The position numbers and the translations under genes were made by a program. 64,000 nt of DNA from positions 23,041 through 87,040 of the forward strand of contig JAICDD010000013.1 in NCBI GenBank assembly GCA_020063625.1, in the 5' to 3' direction. The number at the start of each line of letters is the position of its first letter. Within the stretch, counting starts at the first letter, position 1. Origin of the DNA: Fusobacteriales bacterium (GTDB taxonomy: Bacteria; Fusobacteriota; Fusobacteriia; Fusobacteriales; Fusobacteriaceae). The notes below the pieces were generated by a model that worked only from the letters and a program-made list of their open reading frames with translations, did no database searches and was not told the origin of the DNA. Shown piece by piece: positions 33,370-44,001 of the stretch.

Positions 33370-35175
33370 CTAGTTTTCTTTATTTTCTCCTGTTACTTTA
33401 AATTGTTCTACTTGCATTATAAACTCTTGAATTTTTTGATAAAATACTGTCATTGCTGTAGAAACTTCCTCAGCTGTTGAAGCATTTGATTGAGTTGCAG
33501 CTTCTAAGTCTGCTATTATTCTATCTACTACTTCTATATCCAATCTTTGTTCATCTACACTATCTCTAATATTTTGTATTATTTCATTCATTTCATGAAT
33601 TTTTTCTGATATTTCACTTATAGAGCTTGTTGTTTCATTTACTAGCTCATTTCCTTTATCTATTTTATCTACTGTCATTTTTATTCTTTTATTAATTTTT
33701 TTAGCAGATTCACTACTTTTTTTAGATAAAGCTCTTATTTCACTAGCAACTACTGCAAATCCTCTTCCTTGCTCTCCAGCCCTTGCTGCTTCTACTGCTG
33801 CATTAAGTGCTAAAATATTTGTTTGAAAAGCAATTTCATCTATAATTTCTGTTATATCTTCTATTTGTTTAGAGCTTTCATTTATATCTTCCATAGAATG
33901 TTTTAATTCTTTTGAAGCTTGTTCTATTTTTAAAGTATTTGAAACTATTTCTTTTACTTTCTCTGTTGCTAAAATAGTTTGAGCTACATTATTATTTACC
34001 CTTACTCCTATTTGTCTCATTGTACTACTATTATCTTCTAATGATACTGCTTGTTCACTTGTTTTTTTAGCTAAATCTTCATTTGCTGTATTCATCTCTT
34101 CTGCAGAATTTCCTATATTTTGGGCTTCATTTTTTATTATTGATATTACTTTATCTAGTTTTTCTATAAAAAAGTTAAAATTATTAACTAATGTCATAAA
34201 TTCATTAGTTGTTGTATTTTCGATTCTTACACTTAATTCTCCTTTTGCTGCTATTTTTATTTTATCTACAATATTAATTATAGGTTTTGTAAATTTTCTA
34301 GAAAATCTATCTACTATAAAATAAGTAAATAATAGTATTAATACTACTATCAATAAAGTTGTATTTTGTAAATTATTTAAATCTCTTTTTAAATCTTTTG
34401 TTTCCAATGCTCCCATAAGAATCCAATTATTTTTTAATCTACTATAAAATAGTGTTTTATTTTTTCCTAAATACTTATACTCTAAAATATTTCTATTTTT
34501 TAAAAATTGTTTTTTATCTAGACCTTCTAGTCCATTAATATTAAAAATATTTTTACTATTAAGGTCTATATTTGGATGATAAATAAAATTAAATCTACTA
34601 TCTAAAAGTGCATAATAACCACTTTGATAAAATTCCCTATTTTTTAATTCTGTATAAATTTTGTCATAATCAAATTCTATTCCTAGTACTCCATATTCTT
34701 TCCCATCTTTGTATAATACTCTTTGATATTTTATTTCTGTTGTCTCTTTATCATTTTCAGGAAGGCTCCATCCTTCAAAATAATCAATATTTTTTTCTAT
34801 TTTTTCTTTTGTATACACGCCATCTTTATCATAATCACTTAGTGCTACTCCTCTACCATCTTTCAATTTTATATAAATTCCTAATTTTTTTTCTAATTCT
34901 AAATATTTAAAAAAGAATTTTTCTAATTCATCTAATGTATTATTTGATATTATTTTTTCATTATATAAATTAAAATATATATCTATTATATTTATATCCT
35001 GAAAAAGTTCTTTTTCAAATAATAGTTCTTGTTCATTTATTTTAGAATCTAATATTATTTTATAATTTCGTTCAAACATATTTTTACTTATAATATTTAT
35101 AGAAAATATCATTAATATCGACATTATTATTACAGCTACCATTACATTTAAAGTAATTTGTTTTGTTATCTTCAT
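33370..35175 (-). CDS. Methyl-accepting chemotaxis protein with dCache-like sensor domain
   Basis: A 601-residue transmembrane chemoreceptor: TM1 near residues 10-30, a large extracytoplasmic sensor (about 35-275) of dCache type with the LYLDS-like features ([16 protein letters not shown] and [11 protein letters not shown]), TM2 (about 277-297), HAMP ([21 protein letters not shown]) and a cytoplasmic signalling domain whose tip reads [35 protein letters not shown]. It lies 34 bp downstream of cheA and 9 bp upstream of the cheW-like gene. Its ligand is unknown; the carbohydrate genes downstream suggest a sugar but do not show it. Confidence 0.93.
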   Translation of the reverse strand: MKITKQITLNVMVAVIIMSILMIFSINIISKNMFERNYKIILDSKINEQELLFEKELFQDINIIDIYFNLYNEKIISNNTLDELEKFFFKYLELEKKLGIYIKLKDGRGVALSDYDKDGVYTKEKIEKNIDYFEGWSLPENDKETTEIKYQRVLYKDGKEYGVLGIEFDYDKIYTELKNREFYQSGYYALLDSRFNFIYHPNIDLNSKNIFNINGLEGLDKKQFLKNRNILEYKYLGKNKTLFYSRLKNNWILMGALETKDLKRDLNNLQNTTLLIVVLILLFTYFIVDRFSRKFTKPIINIVDKIKIAAKGELSVRIENTTTNEFMTLVNNFNFFIEKLDKVISIIKNEAQNIGNSAEEMNTANEDLAKKTSEQAVSLEDNSSTMRQIGVRVNNNVAQTILATEKVKEIVSNTLKIEQASKELKHSMEDINESSKQIEDITEIIDEIAFQTNILALNAAVEAARAGEQGRGFAVVASEIRALSKKSSESAKKINKRIKMTVDKIDKGNELVNETTSSISEISEKIHEMNEIIQNIRDSVDEQRLDIEVVDRIIADLEAATQSNASTAEEVSTAMTVFYQKIQEFIMQVEQFKVTGENKEN

Positions 35176-35209
35176 TTATATACCTCCAGTTTTTTATATT
35201 TTTTATTTA

Positions 35210-37018
35210 TTATAATAATCTTGGATTAATAACAGGAACTAATTCACCATTACCTAATATAGTTACTCCTGAATATTTTCTAAGTTTATCATGTGTTATA
35301 TTTATATCTCTTATGATATATTCTCTTTCATCTAATATATCTTTTACAAAATATCCTTTTCTATCATCTCCATTTTTAAGTATCATTATTACTCTATTTT
35401 CTGTACTTTTATTTGAATCAATATAACCTATATCATACTCCTTTTCTTTATATTTTATTTTATTTTCTATTATTTTTACATTATTTACATCTATTATTTC
35501 TTCTACACTTGATAAAGGTAATACATATTTTTCATTTGTTTCAACTAAAAATCCTTCTATTATTGATATTGTATTTGGTATCTTTAATCTAAATCTTGTA
35601 TATTTATCTGTTTCTGTTTCTATTTTTATTTCTCCACCTAATTCCTCTATTATTGATTTTACTACATCCATTCCTATACCACGTCCTGATATCTCTGTAA
35701 CATAATTAGATGTAGAAAATCCTGGTAAAAATATAAGTTGTAAAATCTCTTCTTTTGTCAGAGTTTTATTTATATCAATAAGCTCTTTTTCTAAAGCTTT
35801 TCTGTATATTTCATTACTATCAAGTCCAGCTCCATCATCTTCTATTTCTATTATTATAAAATCATTTTCTTGATATGCTTCTACTTTTATATGTCCTGTT
35901 TCTATTTTCCCTTTTCTTCTTCTTTCTCCTCTACTTTCTATACCATGATCTAAGGAGTTCTTTATCATATGTTTTAATGCTGGTGCTATTTTTTCTAATA
36001 TAGTTTTATCTATCTTTGTTGTTTCTCCTAATATTTCAAGTTGAACATCTTTATCTAGCTCTGCACATATATCTTTTACTATTTTATTTAATTGATAAAA
36101 CAATACATTTGCTTGAACTAAACGAATTTTAAAAATATCTTCTTGTAATTCTTTAGTTATTTTTCTTATTTTACTTAATAAATCTGTATATTTTTCTCTA
36201 TTTTCTTCATCTAATTTGTCTTCAAACATATACAGTTCTGATTGTTTTATTGATATTTCTGTAATTGAATTAAGTAAACTATCTAATATATTTGTCTCTA
36301 TTCTAACAAATTGAATATTTTTTAATTCTGTTGTATTACTACTTAATTTTTTCTCTTTAACTTTTTTCTTTATTTCACCTTTTTGTACTCTATATTCACC
36401 TTCTCCAGATAATAAAACATCTAACATTCCTTTTATTTCATCTAAATTTTCTAATAAAACTACTACTTTATAATTACCTTCTTTTTCTTTATCTATTGAT
36501 TTTAATTTTCCATAAAAATCAAACAGTTGCTCTATCTCTTTTATTTTTAAACTCTTTTCTTCATAAAATTTTAAATTAAAAGTATATACCTCCATATTTT
36601 CTTCTACTTCAATTTCTTGCTTATTTTCTTTTATATCTATTTTCTTCTCTTTTTCTTCTACTTTACAACTTTTATCATTTAAACCCTTACCAAAATCAAT
36701 TGAGATAGCTTTTTCAAACCCTTCATTTTCTGCCACTTTAATAAATTCTCTTACTTCATCTAGCTTATCTAATACTTCTCTTACTATTTTTTCTTTTTCT
36801 TTTCCCTCTTTCCATCTATCCTCTATTTCATGAAAAAATTTTGAGTATTTATCAATATCAAAAGTTGCAAAATCTCCTTTTAATGTATGAAAATAACGTC
36901 TAATTTGTACATCTGTCTCTTCATCTATATCAGAATTATAACTATATAATATTTTTTCTAAATCTTCTACTATATCATATACTTCCTCAAAAAATATTTT
37001 TATGTAAGAATTATCCAT
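35210..37018 (-). CDS. cheA: Chemotaxis histidine kinase CheA
   Basis: Autophosphorylating kinase of the chemotaxis complex. The 602-residue protein has a Hpt domain with the phospho-acceptor H44 in RRYFHTLKGDF, a poorly conserved middle region (about 120-215) that could be the P2 response-regulator-binding domain, a dimerisation segment, the ATPase domain with the N-box HMIKNSLDHGIESRGE and G-box DDGAGLD, and a C-terminal CheW-like domain (about 460-602). It is followed in order by a chemoreceptor and cheW, then glgC. No cheY, cheB or cheR is present in the window. Confidence 0.95.
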   Translation of the reverse strand: MDNSYIKIFFEEVYDIVEDLEKILYSYNSDIDEETDVQIRRYFHTLKGDFATFDIDKYSKFFHEIEDRWKEGKEKEKIVREVLDKLDEVREFIKVAENEGFEKAISIDFGKGLNDKSCKVEEKEKKIDIKENKQEIEVEENMEVYTFNLKFYEEKSLKIKEIEQLFDFYGKLKSIDKEKEGNYKVVVLLENLDEIKGMLDVLLSGEGEYRVQKGEIKKKVKEKKLSSNTTELKNIQFVRIETNILDSLLNSITEISIKQSELYMFEDKLDEENREKYTDLLSKIRKITKELQEDIFKIRLVQANVLFYQLNKIVKDICAELDKDVQLEILGETTKIDKTILEKIAPALKHMIKNSLDHGIESRGERRRKGKIETGHIKVEAYQENDFIIIEIEDDGAGLDSNEIYRKALEKELIDINKTLTKEEILQLIFLPGFSTSNYVTEISGRGIGMDVVKSIIEELGGEIKIETETDKYTRFRLKIPNTISIIEGFLVETNEKYVLPLSSVEEIIDVNNVKIIENKIKYKEKEYDIGYIDSNKSTENRVIMILKNGDDRKGYFVKDILDEREYIIRDINITHDKLRKYSGVTILGNGELVPVINPRLL

Positions 37019-37214
37019 AGCTCCTCCTTACCCATTACTTTATAATTAAATTATTTAATTTATAAATAAATTTTACTATTTTTCTTTAATATATTTTTTC
37101 AAAAATATTTTACAATTATCTATAAAAATTTCTCCATATTCTTTATACAAAAAAAAATTAAAATTCTTTTTTATTTTTTTAATTTTTTTTTAAACTTTAC
37201 AAACTTCAATTAAA

Positions 37215-37243
37215 TTGATAATATATATATTCTATGATATAAT
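37215..37243 (+). promoter_or_regulatory. Promoter of the tdk-bioD gene
   Basis: TTGATA (37215-37220), 17-bp spacer, TATAAT (37238-37243), about 20 bases before the start codon; the 245-bp gap to cheA otherwise holds nothing recognisable. Confidence 0.65.
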
Positions 37244-37264
37244 AAACAATAGAGGTGATGAAAA

Positions 37265-38509
37265 TTGCATTTATTTTTAACTGAAGGAATGGGTTGGTTA
37301 GAAGTTATTACAGGTAGTATGTTTTCTGGTAAAAGTGAAGAATTAATTAGAAGACTAAGACGTGCAAAATATGCCAACCAAAAAGTTATTGCTTTTAAAC
37401 ATTCTAGTGATAAACGATATGATGATACAAAAGTAGCTTCTCATTCAAAAAATTTTATAGAAGCTATTCCTGCAAGTAGTGCAAAAGAGATAGAACAATT
37501 AGTATTTGAAAAATATTATGATGCTGAAGTTATAGGAATTGATGAAGTTCAATTTTTTGGTTTAGATATAGTAAATGTTGTAGAAAGATTTGCTAATATG
37601 GGGAAAAGAGTTATTGTTGCTGGACTTGATCAAGATTTTAGAGGTGAACCATTTCACCCTATGCCTGAGTTATTAGCTAGAGCAGAACACACAGATAAAT
37701 TAAATGCTATATGTATGGTTTGTGGAAGTCCTGCTTCTCGTACTCAAAGACTTGTAAATGGTGAACCAGCTTACTATGACGATCCTATAATCCAAGTAGG
37801 GGCTTCTGAATCTTATGAAGCTAGATGTAGAAAATGTCATGTAGTTAAACATAGAGAGAAAAAAGAGGGAAAACTTTATTTTATAGTAGGTACAAGTACT
37901 GAAATAGGAAAAACATTCTCTACTATTAGTTTACTAAAAGATGATTTAAAAAATAATAAAAAAGTTATTGCTTTAAAACCAGTAGAAACAGGACTTGAAA
38001 CATTTAATTCAATAGAGGAGTCTGATAGTGGTAAATATGCAAAATTATTAAATAAAAATATTTCTGAAATTAATGAATATTTTTTTAATAAACCAGTTTC
38101 TCCACACTTAGCTTCTATTGCTGATAATAAAACTATTAATTTAAATAACATTAAAACTAAAATAAATAGCGCTATTAATGAATATGATACAATTTATGTA
38201 GAAGGTGCTGGTGGATTATTAGTTCCATTAAAAGATAAATTTACTTTTTTAGATCTCATTATTGCTTATAGACAAAAAGCAGAAGTTATTTTAGTTTCTG
38301 CAAATACTTTAGGAACTATTAATCATACATTACTTACTATTGATGTACTTAAAAGAAATGATATAAAGATAAGAGGTATTGTTTTTAATAACGTTAATAA
38401 CATAAAAGATGAAAAATTTTTAAATGATAATATTGAAACTATAAAATCATTTACAAATCTTGAAATTTTAAAAGTTATAGATTATGTTATAGATTATAAG
38501 GAAAATTAA
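37265..38509 (+). CDS. Thymidine kinase - dethiobiotin synthetase (BioD) fusion
   Basis: One 414-residue ORF encodes two complete enzymes. Residues 1-200 are a type II thymidine kinase: P-loop GSMFSGKS (17-24), IDEVQFF, and a zinc site C150, C153, C188, C191, with the lasso region [10 protein letters not shown]. Residues 203-414 are BioD: P-loop GTSTEIGKT (209-217), KPVETG (239-244), [10 protein letters not shown]. No start codon with a ribosome site precedes the BioD half, so the fusion is real in this sequence. The start is TTG at 37265 after GAGGTG. Reactions: thymidine phosphorylation, and ATP-dependent carboxylation of DAPA in biotin synthesis. Its downstream neighbour begins one base after the stop. 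Confidence 0.9.
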   Translation: MHLFLTEGMGWLEVITGSMFSGKSEELIRRLRRAKYANQKVIAFKHSSDKRYDDTKVASHSKNFIEAIPASSAKEIEQLVFEKYYDAEVIGIDEVQFFGLDIVNVVERFANMGKRVIVAGLDQDFRGEPFHPMPELLARAEHTDKLNAICMVCGSPASRTQRLVNGEPAYYDDPIIQVGASESYEARCRKCHVVKHREKKEGKLYFIVGTSTEIGKTFSTISLLKDDLKNNKKVIALKPVETGLETFNSIEESDSGKYAKLLNKNISEINEYFFNKPVSPHLASIADNKTINLNNIKTKINSAINEYDTIYVEGAGGLLVPLKDKFTFLDLIIAYRQKAEVILVSANTLGTINHTLLTIDVLKRNDIKIRGIVFNNVNNIKDEKFLNDNIETIKSFTNLEILKVIDYVIDYKEN

Positions 38510-38510
38510 A

Positions 38511-39350
38511 ATGATAGATATTAGAAAATTAGAAAAAAATAATAAATTTGGATATTTTTTTTGGATAAAATATAATGGTAAATTTTTTGATGCTTTTGAT
38601 GAAATTAAAGATAAAAAAACAGTAAAAGGTGAATTTAATAAATCTTTAAATAAACTTGGCATATCATGGGCTAAAGGTATACAACAAGGTGGAAGAACAG
38701 ATAGTGGTGTTAGTGCTAATAAAAATTTACTTTATATATCCACTTATTTTAATGGTGATTTAGAACAGCTTAAAAATGATTTTAATAATTTAAATAAACA
38801 TTTAAAAATTATTAAAATTGAAAAAACTATTCCTAATCTTGTTATACCTGATATTATTGAAATGCGTGAATATATTTATAATTATCCAAAAGAAAAAATA
38901 GAAATTTCGGAAGAAGAGATTATAAAAAAATGTAATTCTCTTTCTGGAGAATATGATTTATCTGAATTTACAGATTTTAAGGGAAAAAAACTAAAAAATC
39001 CAATTAGAAAAGTAGAAATTTCTTATGAGAATAATTCTCTTATTTTTAAAGGTAATTCATTCCTACCAAAACAAATAAGAATTATGAGTAGTTATATTTT
39101 TACTAATACTAAAAAAATATTCCCTGCAAAATATCTTACATTAAATAATATTATTTTAAAAAAAGAGTATGAAAAATTAATTATTAAAGAAATTAAAGAT
39201 ATTCATATAGATTATGTAACTAAAATTGAAAAATTAAATGATATATATATACTATATACTGATGATAAAAGTGTTTTAATTGGTAAAAGAGGGAAAAACA
39301 TAAAAAAACTAAGACAAAAATTGGGGAAAGTCATTATACGTGGGAATTAA
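38511..39350 (+). CDS. TruA-like pseudouridine synthase with C-terminal KH domain
   Basis: A 279-residue protein. The catalytic motif GGRTDSGVSAN (Asp at D64) resembles the GRTDxGVHA motif of TruA, which makes pseudouridines in tRNA anticodon stems. A late LPKQIRIM segment fits the RNA-binding part of this fold. The C-terminal 25 residues carry the KH motif GKRGKNIKKLRQKLG. A KH appendage on a TruA-type enzyme is unusual. The N-terminal fold is only weakly like standard TruA (shorter), so the target may be a different RNA. The start codon follows the fusion gene by one base. Confidence 0.75.
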   Translation: MIDIRKLEKNNKFGYFFWIKYNGKFFDAFDEIKDKKTVKGEFNKSLNKLGISWAKGIQQGGRTDSGVSANKNLLYISTYFNGDLEQLKNDFNNLNKHLKIIKIEKTIPNLVIPDIIEMREYIYNYPKEKIEISEEEIIKKCNSLSGEYDLSEFTDFKGKKLKNPIRKVEISYENNSLIFKGNSFLPKQIRIMSSYIFTNTKKIFPAKYLTLNNIILKKEYEKLIIKEIKDIHIDYVTKIEKLNDIYILYTDDKSVLIGKRGKNIKKLRQKLGKVIIRGN

Positions 39351-39365
39351 ATTGTGGGAGGATAA

Positions 39366-39794
39366 ATGCTTTATAAATTAAAACAGGTATTTAATATTAT
39401 ATACCCTAAAATTAAAGAAAAAGATTACCAACTCGTTATAAAATATTTAGAACCACTTGAATTAAATATATTTAACGAAATGTCAAATTATGACAAAAAA
39501 CACTCTGTTAATATTTTAAAAGATTGTTTAAAAAATAAGTATTTGAAAGATGATATTTTATATTTAAAACTTGCTCTACTTCACGACTGTGGAAAAGATA
39601 AAAAAACTAAATTTTATCAAAGAGTTTTTCACTCTATTACAAAAAAAGGAGTTTTGCAATTTCATCCAAAACGTGGTTTTGAAAAAACTAAAGATATAAA
39701 CTATAAATTAGCTTTACTTATATTAAAACATCATAATAAAAATATACAAAATGAAAAATTAAAAATATTTAGAAAAATAGATGACCGAAATTAA
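39366..39794 (+). CDS. HD-domain phosphohydrolase-like protein
   Basis: A 142-residue protein with the HD metal-binding motif LALLHDCGKDKK (about residues 67-78) and further histidines at HHN near residue 120, as in HD-superfamily phosphohydrolases. An initial His in the NYDKKHSVNIL segment may complete the site. Its substrate is unknown. It is transcribed in the same run as the TruA-like gene (15-bp gap) and the radical SAM gene (about 20-bp gap). A tRNA- or nucleotide-related role is possible but nothing in the sequence proves it. Confidence 0.8.
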   Translation: MLYKLKQVFNIIYPKIKEKDYQLVIKYLEPLELNIFNEMSNYDKKHSVNILKDCLKNKYLKDDILYLKLALLHDCGKDKKTKFYQRVFHSITKKGVLQFHPKRGFEKTKDINYKLALLILKHHNKNIQNEKLKIFRKIDDRN

Positions 39795-39814
39795 AGAATT
39801 TAGAAAGGAAAGTA

Positions 39815-41581
39815 ATGGTAAATATCGAAAAATATCTTTTAAAAGTAGAAAAACCAGCTCAATATTTAGGAAATGAATTGAATACAGTTCATAAAACTGA
39901 TTTTATCAGTAATATGTGTTTAATTTTTCCAGATACTTATGAGATTGGTATGTCAAATTTAGGTATAAAAATATTATATACTATAGCAAATAAAGTAGAC
40001 GGATTCTCTTTAGAAAGAGCTTTTTCTCCTATGGAAGATATGGAAAATATTCTTAGAGAAAATAATATCCCTATGTTTTCTCTTGAAAGTAAAACACCAC
40101 TAAATGAATTTGATTTATTAGGTTTTTCCCTAGGATATGAGCTTTGTTATACAAATATATTAAACATACTAGAACTTGCAAATATTCCTCACAATAGAGA
40201 TGAAAGAGATGAAAGTCATCCTCTTATTATGGCAGGAGGTAGTTGTGTTGTAAATCCTACTCCTTTAGAAAAATTTATGGATTTCTTTATTATTGGTGAT
40301 GGAGAAAGAGCAATAAAAGAGGTTGCTGAACTTTTTGTTAAAAATAAACATCTATCAAAAAAAGAAAAATTAAATTTATTAAAAGATATAGAGGGGGTTT
40401 ATGTCCCATCTTTACATGATAAAACTAAAGAAACTATAAAAAAAGCTATTGTTAAAGATTTAGATAATGTAGAATATCAAGGAGAACAAATAGTATCATA
40501 TATTAATATCGTTCATGATAGATCTATTGTAGAAATCCAAAGAGGATGTAGTAGAGGATGTAGATTTTGCCAAGCAGGTATTATATATAGACCTATTAGA
40601 GAAAAAAATTTATCTACAAACTTAAAACAAATAGAAAATTCTATAATGACTACTGGATATAATGAAGTTTCTTTATCTTCACTTAGCAGTTCTGATTATA
40701 GTAAAATAGATGTACTTCTTCAAAATATTCAAAAAAAATATTCAAAAGATAATATTAGTGTATCATTACCATCACTTAGAATGAACCCACACTCTGTAGA
40801 AGTAGCAGAAGAGATTCAAACAGGTAAAAAAACGGGATTTACTTTTGCTCCTGAAGCTGGTTCTCAAAGAATGAGAGATATTATTAATAAAGGGGTTACT
40901 GAAGAAGAAATCATAGAAACAGCTATTGCTGCAACAAAAGCAGGATGGAGTAGTTTTAAATTTTATTTTATGATTGGACTTCCATTTGAAACATATGATG
41001 ATATTGAAGCTATTAAAACTCTTATTCAAAAAGTTTTATGGGAGTGTAGAAAAATAAAAAAAGGTATAAATATAACTGTAAGTGTATCTAATTTTGTACC
41101 AAAACCTCATACTCCTTTCCAATGGACTGAGCAAATGAGCTTAACTGAAATGGAAGAAAAACATAAATTCTTAAAAGAGCTTTTTTCAAAAGTAAAAGGT
41201 GCTACTTTAAAACTACATTATAGAGAAACTTCTCTTCTTGAAGGAGTTATCTCTAGAGGTGATGAAAAAATAGCAGACCTTATAGAATTAGCCTTTAAAA
41301 AAGGTGCAAAATTTGATAGTTGGAAAAATAAATTTAATTTTGAATATTGGTCTGAATCAATGAAAGAATTAGATATTGATTATCATGATTACCTTAGACG
41401 TAGAGATGAAAATGAAATTTTACCATGGGATTTTGTAGATATTGGAGTTTCAAAGAAATTTTTATTAAATGAATGGGAAAAATCTAAACAGGAAATTCTA
41501 ACTATTGATTGTAGAGAAAATTGTGCTGCTTGTGGTATCAAAAAATATGTCCCAGAATGTGGAAATATTTTATCTGATTAA
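39815..41581 (+). CDS. TIGR03960-like B12-binding/radical SAM protein
   Basis: A 588-residue protein: an N-terminal B12-binding-like domain (to about residue 210; FPDTYEIGMSNLGIKIL), then a radical SAM domain with CxxxCxxC in RGCSRGCRFCQAG (Cys near 245-252), and TIGR03960-like signature FAPEAGSQRMRDIINKGVTEE. The C-terminus ends with a cysteine cluster (CRENCAACGIKKYVPEC). The typical C-terminal partner of this family (DUF2344) is absent in this window. Function unknown. AAGGAAAGTA precedes the ATG, and a terminator follows the stop. Confidence 0.88.
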   Translation: MVNIEKYLLKVEKPAQYLGNELNTVHKTDFISNMCLIFPDTYEIGMSNLGIKILYTIANKVDGFSLERAFSPMEDMENILRENNIPMFSLESKTPLNEFDLLGFSLGYELCYTNILNILELANIPHNRDERDESHPLIMAGGSCVVNPTPLEKFMDFFIIGDGERAIKEVAELFVKNKHLSKKEKLNLLKDIEGVYVPSLHDKTKETIKKAIVKDLDNVEYQGEQIVSYINIVHDRSIVEIQRGCSRGCRFCQAGIIYRPIREKNLSTNLKQIENSIMTTGYNEVSLSSLSSSDYSKIDVLLQNIQKKYSKDNISVSLPSLRMNPHSVEVAEEIQTGKKTGFTFAPEAGSQRMRDIINKGVTEEEIIETAIAATKAGWSSFKFYFMIGLPFETYDDIEAIKTLIQKVLWECRKIKKGINITVSVSNFVPKPHTPFQWTEQMSLTEMEEKHKFLKELFSKVKGATLKLHYRETSLLEGVISRGDEKIADLIELAFKKGAKFDSWKNKFNFEYWSESMKELDIDYHDYLRRRDENEILPWDFVDIGVSKKFLLNEWEKSKQEILTIDCRENCAACGIKKYVPECGNILSD

Positions 41582-41582
41582 T

Positions 41583-41615
41583 AAATAAGGGGATTATTAA
41601 AAAATCCCCTTATTT
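41583..41615 (+). terminator. Terminator after the radical SAM gene
   Basis: Perfect stem AAATAAGGGGATT/AATCCCCTTATTT (41583-41595 and 41603-41615) with a following A/T run; ends the 37265-41581 run. Confidence 0.8.
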
Positions 41616-41656
41616 ATTATAATTATTTTTAAATATAAAAAAAATGAGGTATAATT

Positions 41657-42475
41657 ATGATAGATTTACATATACACACAACTGCTTCTGATGGAACTTT
41701 ATCACCTAAAGAATTAATTGAATATGCAAAACAGAAAAACCTATCTGTTATTGCTATAACTGACCATGATTCTATATCTAGTTTAGATGAAGCTATATCA
41801 GAAGGTAAGAAAAAAAATATTATTGTTATACCGGGAATTGAGTTTTCTACTGAGTATAACTATAAAGAGGTTCATATTTTAGGATATTTTATCGATTATA
41901 AAAATAAAGAGTTATTAAATACTATAAAATCTTTAAAAAATGAAAGAATTAATAGAACTTATAAAATTATTGATAAATTAAAACAAAATGGAATTAATAT
42001 CTCTATAGAAGATATTGAAAAAGAAGCTAAAGGAGATGTTATTAGTAGAATGCATATTTCAAATGTTCTTTTAAACAAAAAATATGTATCTACAAAAGCT
42101 GAAGCATTTGAAAAATATTTAGGTATTGGAAAATTAGCTTATGTTGAAAGAGAGTTAACACCTTTAAAAGCTATAGAGGTTATTAAAAAATCTGGTGGAT
42201 TAGCTGTATTAGCTCACCCAAAACTAATAGATTTAGAAAATGAAAAAGAGTTTATCTCTTTACTTGCAAAAAATAATCTTGATGGAATAGAAACTTATTA
42301 TCCTGGATTTAGCTCTAGTGATATTGACAGATATATTAATTTTTGTAATATTTATAATTTAATCCCAACTGGTGGTTCTGATTTCCATGGGCATAATCGT
42401 CTTACTTCAGATTTAAATATGCTTAAATTACCACAAAAAATTTATTTAAATATGCTAAACAGATTAAATATTTAG
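41657..42475 (+). CDS. PHP-domain phosphoesterase (TrpH/YciV-like)
   Basis: A 272-residue metal-dependent phosphoesterase of the PHP superfamily. Motifs: HIHTTASDG at the N-terminus, ITDHDS, VIPGIEFSTEY and the later LAHPKLI and GGSDFHG. Family members such as RNase AM/YciV process RNA 5' ends or nucleotides; the exact substrate here is not visible. It starts the 41657-44754 plus-strand run and lies 24 bp before the GGDEF gene. Confidence 0.87.
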   Translation: MIDLHIHTTASDGTLSPKELIEYAKQKNLSVIAITDHDSISSLDEAISEGKKKNIIVIPGIEFSTEYNYKEVHILGYFIDYKNKELLNTIKSLKNERINRTYKIIDKLKQNGINISIEDIEKEAKGDVISRMHISNVLLNKKYVSTKAEAFEKYLGIGKLAYVERELTPLKAIEVIKKSGGLAVLAHPKLIDLENEKEFISLLAKNNLDGIETYYPGFSSSDIDRYINFCNIYNLIPTGGSDFHGHNRLTSDLNMLKLPQKIYLNMLNRLNI

Positions 42476-42499
42476 TATATTGTATTTTTAGGAGGAAGA

Positions 42500-43960
42500 A
42501 TGCATATAAGTAATATGAATACACTAAATAGAGCTCTTTTAGTTAATTATATTAGTATAATATTATTAATAATATTTGATATAATTTTTTTAGCAGTTAA
42601 TAACCAAGCTTTTCCAGTGGTTTTATTAACTATTTTAATAGGAGTATACTCATATATTTATTTTTCAAATAAAATACTTATTAAAACTAAAAAATATGGA
42701 TTTTCTTTAGCTTTATCAATTATTTTATTATTAACTATACCCTTTATATCTATAAGAAATTTATTAATACAAAATACTATATTTTTAATATTAATAATTA
42801 ATGGGTTATATTTAAATAGAAAAATTTTACGAACGAATTTTTTATCAATTTTTGTTTCTATTTTTATTCTCTTTCTATTTGATAGAGAACATTTACTTGT
42901 TACTTTTTTTAGTTTGTATAATTTTATTACTTTTTCACTAAGCTTTGTTTTAATTTTCTTAGCACTAAGTGTTTTGATTCGGTGGTATAATAAAAATATT
43001 GCTACTTTTAGAGATACCTTAGATGTATTAGAACAATCAGAGGAAAAGTATAAAAAAACTATTCAAAATATCCAAGATGGATTAATTATTTTAGGTAATA
43101 ATCGTATTGAAGAGTGTAATGATATTTTTGCTAATATGGTTGGTTGTTCTTTTGATGAAATAATTGGTGAAAGACTTGAGAATTTTATTGAAAAAGAACA
43201 TTATGAAAAAATTTCTAAATATTTTTTAGAACTTATATTTGACGAAGTAGATACTATAAATTTTGAAACTAATTTTGTAAATAAAAAAACAAATGAGATA
43301 ATTAGAGTAATATTTAGTGCTTCTAAAGTTGAATTTTTTTCTTCTTATAAAATACTAGCTACATTAAAAGATATTACATTACAAAAAAATATTGAAACTT
43401 TATTAAAAAATAATGCAAAATTATTAGAAGAAAAAATAAAAGAGCGAACTTTAGAATTAGAAGAAGCTAATAAAAAATTGAATAAACTTATTCAAATAGA
43501 TGGGCTTACAAAATTATATAATTACAAATTTTTAACAACTAAAATAAAAGAAAAAATAGATAAATCATTAAAAAACAATACTCCATTATCTATTATTTTA
43601 CTTGACCTTGACCATTTTAAATATATAAATGATAATTTTGGACATCTTACTGGTGATGAAGTATTAATTAAAATAGGTGAAGTAATGAAAGAAGTTATTG
43701 GTGATAATGGATATGTAGGTAGATATGGAGGTGAAGAATTTTTAATTCTTTTACCTAATTGTACATTAGATAAAGCTATTGAATATGGTGAAATGATACG
43801 TAAAAATGTAGAGCATTATGATTTTAACGAATTTAATGTAACAATAAGTGGAGGAATATCTACATTTACAAAAAATGATAATAGTTACTCATTAATAGAT
43901 AAAGCTGATAAAAAGTTATATGAAGCGAAAAAGAATGGTAGAAATAAAATTTTACACTAA
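42500..43960 (+). CDS. Membrane diguanylate cyclase with PAS domain
   Basis: A 486-residue protein: five or six membrane segments (to about residue 165), a PAS domain (about 190-290), a coiled coil (about 295-335) and a GGDEF domain. The active-site motif reads GGEEF (near 410, RYGGEEFLILLP), so c-di-GMP synthesis is likely. The RxxD inhibitory site normally five residues upstream of it is not present. It follows the PHP gene with AGGAGGA before the start codon. Signal input through the membrane region and PAS is unknown. Confidence 0.92.
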   Translation: MHISNMNTLNRALLVNYISIILLIIFDIIFLAVNNQAFPVVLLTILIGVYSYIYFSNKILIKTKKYGFSLALSIILLLTIPFISIRNLLIQNTIFLILIINGLYLNRKILRTNFLSIFVSIFILFLFDREHLLVTFFSLYNFITFSLSFVLIFLALSVLIRWYNKNIATFRDTLDVLEQSEEKYKKTIQNIQDGLIILGNNRIEECNDIFANMVGCSFDEIIGERLENFIEKEHYEKISKYFLELIFDEVDTINFETNFVNKKTNEIIRVIFSASKVEFFSSYKILATLKDITLQKNIETLLKNNAKLLEEKIKERTLELEEANKKLNKLIQIDGLTKLYNYKFLTTKIKEKIDKSLKNNTPLSIILLDLDHFKYINDNFGHLTGDEVLIKIGEVMKEVIGDNGYVGRYGGEEFLILLPNCTLDKAIEYGEMIRKNVEHYDFNEFNVTISGGISTFTKNDNSYSLIDKADKKLYEAKKNGRNKILH

Positions 43961-44001
43961 ATATTTAAGTAATAAAAATAATTAAATAAAGGAGCTTTAT
44001 T

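Noticed and set aside
37860..37920. A separate bioD start inside the tdk-bioD gene
   Set aside because: No ATG, GTG or TTG with a ribosome site lies between the zinc-site cysteines and the BioD P-loop.
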